A DNA stretch of 64,000 nucleotides, from contig CM035313.1 in the NCBI GenBank assembly GCA_002900995.3, forward strand, positions 2,480,001 through 2,544,000, in the 5' to 3' direction. The position numbers were made by a program, and so were the translations under genes. This document shows, piece after piece, positions 59,217 through 64,000 of this stretch (positions are counted from its first letter, which is position 1; every line of letters begins with the position of its first letter). Under the pieces are notes generated by a model that was not told the DNA's origin, did no database searches, and worked only from the letters and a program-made list of their open reading frames with translations. This DNA is from Ganoderma boninense. Lineage: Eukaryota; Basidiomycota; Agaricomycetes; Polyporales; Polyporaceae.

Positions 59217-62200
59217 GATGGAGCGGGTGCAGTTTCAGCAGGAGCAGGTACGTGTTAACTCCCATTTCCTGAAGCCACGAGAGTTCTGACGCGTTATTCC
59301 AAGATGCTCAATGAACTGAAGGACCTCGTCCAGAAGGGTCTCTTCTCACAAGTGTGTGTTTCACGTCTGGACCCGTTCGCGCAGGGACTATGTCGTAATT
59401 GACCCACAGCGCCATGCGCACAGAAAGAGGCCAAGCAGGTAATGCAAAAGCGGACCACGTTCGAGACCGCCCTCGTCCGCCGCATCCCAAAGAAAAGCGA
59501 TTTCCTCCGTTACGCGACTTACGAAATGAGCCTGGAGGCCCTGCGCAGAAAACGGGCGGAACGCCTTAGTATGTGATCCCTTTCACTTTGCTTGTTTTGC
59601 CTGCCGTTCAACTGGTGGTGGGAATGGGCCAGAAATTAAGGGGACCCCGTCCGTCTCCGACTACGCGCTCGTCCGGCGACAGTTCCAGATTTTCGAGCGC
59701 GCCCTCAAGAAGTTCAAGGGTGACGTTGGACTCTGGATCCAGTACATCCAAGTCGCGAAGAAAGAAGGGGCGCGCGCATTAGTCGGCCGCATTACCGCAC
59801 GGTAAGTCTCCCGTCAGGCAAACTTTCTCATCTGCTGTCGTCAGACCTGACGCGTGAATAGAGCTTTGCAACTGCACCCCAACGTCCCTGCACTCTACGT
59901 TCTCGCAGCCTCCCATGAGCTCGAACATCTTTCACCCACGGCCGCGCGTGCGCTGCTGCAACGTGGGCTGAGAATGAACTCGGACAGCATCGAGATGTGG
60001 AGAGAGTATGTGCGCATGGAACTCGGCTTCGTAGAAAGCTTGAGGAGGAGATGGAACGTCTTGGGAATTGACGTCAAGGGCAAGGGTAAGGATACCGGCA
60101 CGGGTACGGGCAAGAAGGACGACAGAAAAGAGGTGGATGACCTTTGGAGTGGTATCGGAGACGAGGATGAAAGGGAGGCGGACGGTATGGATGTGGATGC
60201 TGAGAAAGACCTGGCCGAGGACGAAGTTGCCCGGAGACAAGTCATGGAAGGCGCCATTGTGAAGTCCGTGATCTCAAACGCGGTGAAAGGTGCGTCAATC
60301 ACCATGTGAAGTCTATTATGCTAGTATTTCGTGCTGTGGAGAACGTACTCATGATCCCATAGCCATCCCGAGGATCGAATTGTTCACCTCGCTCCACGAG
60401 CTCATCTCCGCCTATCCCTCCCCGCCTGCATTCCGCGAGTCTCTCCTCGATCATCTGCACACTCACCTCCATGAGACCCTGCCTTCTCACCCAGTCGCCA
60501 TCAAGCTGTCCGCGACTCGGTTCCTCGTGCCAGATACAGAGGGAGAAACGCTCGTGAATGCATTGAAGGTGGCAAACGAGCAATTACAGGATGTCGTAAG
60601 ACGCGCAGCCAATACAGACGATCCAGGCATAGCAAAGGTGTATGCCGAATTTGTAGAAGAATGGTGCCGCAAGACGGTGGACGATAGTCTGGTGAGTTCT
60701 TGGCCATCCCCCCTTCTTCGGTTAGAGGTCAACGTCCGGTTCGGACGTTTCGTCGAGGCTCCTCGTGCTTTCATACCCTTGGCCCTTGACCCGGTCAGCG
60801 CTTTGTCATACTGGTGTCTTGCTGCTGCCGATCTTCACGTCTACAACATGGCAGCATGGCCACGATGAGACCGTATGCTGTCCGGAAATATCGGCATTAC
60901 CTCACACATGTATTCCTTGCCTTCGATCACGTCCAAATTACTGGCACGATGGTAATGACTGATTGAAAATCGTTGCTTCATTTTGTTATGTGACCCATGC
61001 GGGTTGTGTGCGCTGCGCTCACATGTCTTCCACCAACAGAAAGCCTACTTGATCACGTCCTTCCATCTCCTGATACAGGAACTGTCCACACCCGTTCCAC
61101 CCGACTTACTCGCGACGAACATACGGCTCCTGGTATCGCATCACGGCGTTCTCCCGCTCGCGCTGCTTCCACCCAAGACCAACACCCCCGAAAAGATACT
61201 CCGCGTGGCGCGCAAATATAGCCTCAAAGCGCCTGCTTGCGCGGCCGTATGGCTGGCGCGGCTAGCAGCCGAAAAACAATTTGCTAGGCAAGAAGACGTG
61301 GATCGTGCGTGGACCGAAGCGCGAAAGCACGTTGAAGGTGATGGCATCACAGAGGTCTGGTTGTGGGGCCGCGCACCGCTTAGCCGACATGGATATTCGG
61401 CTATTGCGGAGAGCGAGGCCGACGTGAATGCGGAGGTGGAGTTGGTGGAGGTGCGTGCGTGGGCTCATGGGGAAATAGACGTGTCGGCGTACTGACCGGG
61501 GGACTGGTGCGGTTCTCCCGCCGTCTACTACATCACCTGCACAGCATTTGCTGCACGAAAGTCAGCTTATCCGGCATCCCGTGGCGGCAGACGCACTTCG
61601 TGAGGCCCTCCTGATACGCTACGCAGTCGCGACCCACCATGCGCTCTCACTCCTTTATCGGCCCCCGAGCAACCGTCATGGGAGCGCTCCGTCGTCACCG
61701 TGCGCCGCTCATCGTCCATCAGTCGCGGCAGGAACGACATCCTCCCTGGGAGTCGCGATGGGCGTGCGCGAGATTGCACCAGCGCAGCAGAAGTGGCGGA
61801 GACAAGACTCGGCCGCAGACGGCCCTAGCGCCAAGACTGGCCACCGCAGTGTCATCTCCGATGACGAGCCGGACTCTGGACCCCCATCGTTTTTCGAGGC
61901 GCGCCTTGCACGTATACGCCAGATCGGCACCGCTTATTACGTCCCGTCCGCGCGGGTGTGGTCCGAGGTGTTCGAACAGGAATCGTCGGCAGGTTCCAGC
62001 CCCGCCGCTACCGCGAGTGGCACCATTTCTGGTAGTGTTGGGGCCAGAGACTATTCTGGAGTCGATGTCGATGAAGATGCTCGCGTGCTAGGCTCAATCT
62101 ACGAATTCTGGCGCCGGCAGGACGGAGCGGGGGCGACAATCGCATGGGCCACATGGTTGCTGCGCAACGGGAAGGGCAAGGATGCGAGTGGGGTTATCGC

Positions 62201-62348
62201 GCGGGTGCGCAGCGCGCTCGGGGACGGTGATGGGGCTACGGTCGAGAGCAGGTGGAAGCGGATCCTGGACGGCGATGAGTGGGCAGGAGAGGACGGTGAA
62301 GTGGCAGAGGCGGGACCGACTCTGGACTCGCCGCCAGACGCGGCATAG
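59217..62348 (+). CDS. UTP6: U3 snoRNP/SSU-processome protein UTP6 (HAT repeats)
   Basis: Structural component of the small-subunit processome that matures 18S rRNA in the nucleolus. Exon 1, MERVQFQQEQ, joins MLNELKDLVQKGLFSQ, then KEAKQVMQKRTTFETALVRR, IPKKSDFLRYATYEMSLEAL and RRKRAERL: the typical U3-associated N-terminal domain. HAT-type repeats follow (YALVRRQFQIFERALKKFKG, DVGLWIQYIQVAKKEGARAL, MWREYVRMELGFVESLRRRW). An acidic Gly/Lys-rich insertion (60060-60220) interrupts the repeats. Further exons carry AIPRIELFTSLHELISAYPS, AKVYAEFVEEWCRKTVDDSL, KAYLITSFHLLIQELSTPVP, WLARLAAEKQFARQEDVDRA and, after an intron ending near 61549, HLLHESQLIRHPVAADALRE, with IYEFWRRQDGAGATIAWATW near the end. 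The stop is at 62346-62348. Intact, about 750-800 residues. Confidence 0.9.
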
Positions 62349-64000
62349 ACCGAGCATTCACATAACATGGAGGTGTAAAGGGGGATAAGGCGGAGGGAGT
62401 GCGCAGTGGGCGATCAACATGCGTTTGTTTGCTGAGATGGCTGGTTTACTTAAGTAAATAGTTTGACATGGGTGTGGCGTTTTCTGGGTATTTGGCTTGG
62501 TTACGGAGGCACCGCCAAGGCCCCGATGGAGTATGTCACAGTCGCACGACGCCGTGGATTCTGGTTACTGGGAGAGGTCTACCTGGAACAACTCGAAGCT
62601 GGGAAGCCACATGCCGCAATTTTAATGCGGCAACGGTGTTAGGCTCCGGTCATGCGCTCCCCCAAAAGAACGGATGCCGGCGGTGGAAGGATGATGTTCG
62701 ATTAATCCGGGTTCTCAGTTTATCTGTCCGTGCACACGAGCCCGAATGGTGAGCGTTCTCGTTCTCAGCGTCGATGCCTGCGTCACATCCGCATTGTCCG
62801 GATTCGCCCCGGCGGTCGTTTCTCCCAGCAGGCGGGTGTGTTTGCTCCGGCCCTACGACCGAGCTCGGGGGCAGTTCAGTTCCTGGGCTTGCAGATATGT
62901 CAGGCCAGGATCAGGGTGGGCGAAGGGCCCCGGGCGGTGCCTGACGATTGACCGGCAGCATATGGCATCCTCTGGGCGCACGCACAGGCTGCGCGGCAGA
63001 CGTCTTGGATGTGTTCCGGAAAGGGATTTGAACAAGGAGGAGCATTTGTCCGGATGGCGTTATGTAAGTAAGGGGGCAGAACGCGTCCGCCTGGATCACC
63101 GACATGAGGGGCGACCCGGTGAGGATCTGACAAGCGAGTCCGGGAGAGCGGAGACTGCAGCGAACGTCCGTGTGGGTGTGGTGGGAGTGGGAGGGGGGCG
63201 TGATCAGGACGCACACGGCGCCGTTCTCACAGGAAGCAGGGAGGGTGCGAGGGCGGCGGGGAGGGTCGCACAGTAGGGCCGGGGCCGGGGACGGGTGGGG
63301 GACGCAGCGGGGCGTCGGGGGCGGGATGGACGGCGGGGCCTCGGGGGGCTGCGAGGGTCGGGATGGAGTGGAGGCACATGGGCTTGGGAGCACGCGGACG
63401 GGAATAGAGACGGGTGGGTGGATGGATAGATGTGATGGGGGCTGATGGTATTGAAACAGCGTGCACCGCTCTGCGAATAAGCCGTGGCAGGGCGGGAGGG
63501 ATAATAATGGGTGAAATAAGGAATGGTAGAAGAAGACACGCGTGGCTCCGTGGAAGGCGAAGACCATGTGCTGCGCCAGGTCGCCCCCGTCCCCATAGAC
63601 TAGCCCAAATCTCCTCGTGCCCGTCCTCTTCTCTTCTCTCCTCCCCCTTCCTCCTCTCGGCCGTCCCTCTCCCTGTGGAAGTCGCAGCGGTGAGTCTCCG
63701 TCCTCCCTTCCCTCCCAGAGCCCCTGTCTGACCCAGCCGACCTCCCCCGCCCCTCTCCGCCACCACGGCCTCTTATCCGCGTATTTCAATCCCCGCTCGC
63801 CAGCTTTGCTCCCTGCTGCCATCTCCCACAAGTCTGCCTGCCTCCCGCTTCTTCCAAGCCAGGCTTGCCCTCCGCTCGCAGACGTCCTGGGGCGTCCGAG
63901 CCTCCCCGTGTCCGACAGGAGTCTCGAAGGAGAGCCACCCCCCATCGACTGGTCAGGCTTCGTTCACCGCCACCTATCTGCATGCATATCGAGCCAGTTC
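62349..64000. other. right-end intergenic region, CT-rich promoter-like
   Basis: No supported gene. From about 63590 to 63800 the plus strand has long pyrimidine tracts (CTCTTCTCTTCTCTCCTCCC and similar), a pattern common just upstream of transcribed fungal genes, so a plus-strand gene may start beyond the window. The long minus-strand frame (63945-62911) is compositional: Gly/Arg/Pro-rich with no domain. Confidence 0.35.

Noticed and set aside
62911..63945. Long minus-strand open frame of 344 codons at the right end
   Set aside because: Gly/Arg/Pro-rich composition from GC- and CT-biased DNA, no domain, and overlapping open frames on the other strand. It looks compositional, and the region resembles a promoter.

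Overview
The window is nuclear DNA of a basidiomycete fungus, most likely an Agaricomycete. Genes are broken by many short introns of about 45-80 nt, coding sequence is GC-rich, and two tRNA genes carry introns. Several proteins belong to groups typical of mushroom-forming fungi: an atypical G-alpha with a GQSESGKST P-loop, an intracellular-type GMC oxidoreductase, and low-complexity nuclear proteins. The species cannot be named from the sequence.

Layout. 0.4-3.3 kb: GMC oxidoreductase (-). 4.2-7.1 kb: divergent pair, THO1/SARNP-like SAP protein (-) and the CCAAT-binding subunit HAP2/NF-YA (+). 7.6-10.1 kb: a nuclear protein of unknown function (-), a 376-bp Tc1/mariner-type MITE, and ribosomal protein S18 (-). 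10.1-13.1 kb: no gene I can support. 13.1-15.0 kb: atypical G-alpha (+). 15.7-22.0 kb: divergent pair, a small complex I subunit (-) and a very large ubiquitin-like/zinc-knuckle protein (+). 22.5-28.4 kb: Zn2Cys6 transcription factor (-) and BSD-domain protein (-). 28.8-30.6 kb: CPA1, carbamoyl-phosphate synthase small subunit (+), preceded by a spliced upstream ORF resembling the arginine attenuator peptide; then tRNA-Leu(CAA). 31.6-32.0 kb: an element with perfect 73-bp inverted termini. 33.0-49.6 kb: a block of membrane metallophosphoesterases and genome-maintenance genes: degenerate Cdc1/Ted1 paralogue (+), ELG1/ATAD5 (+), an HLTF/Rad5-like translocase with an added PARP zinc finger (-), an intact Cdc1/Ted1 paralogue (+), and the telomere-capping protein TEN1 (-). 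51.4-54.2 kb: truncated second MITE copy and UGP1 (+). 55.1 kb: tRNA-Arg(ACG). 57.3-62.3 kb: divergent pair, a disordered conserved protein (-) and UTP6 (+). The last 1.6 kb has no supported gene.

Functional threads. ELG1 unloads PCNA and HLTF/Rad5 proteins modify PCNA at stalled forks; they lie tail to tail, with TEN1 a few kb away. The two Cdc1/Ted1 copies share intron positions, so they are true paralogues, but one has lost metal-binding residues in three motifs. CPA1 appears to keep arginine-responsive translational control with a diverged peptide. Exon joins were worked out by eye from splice motifs and protein-family consensus, so individual boundaries are provisional.
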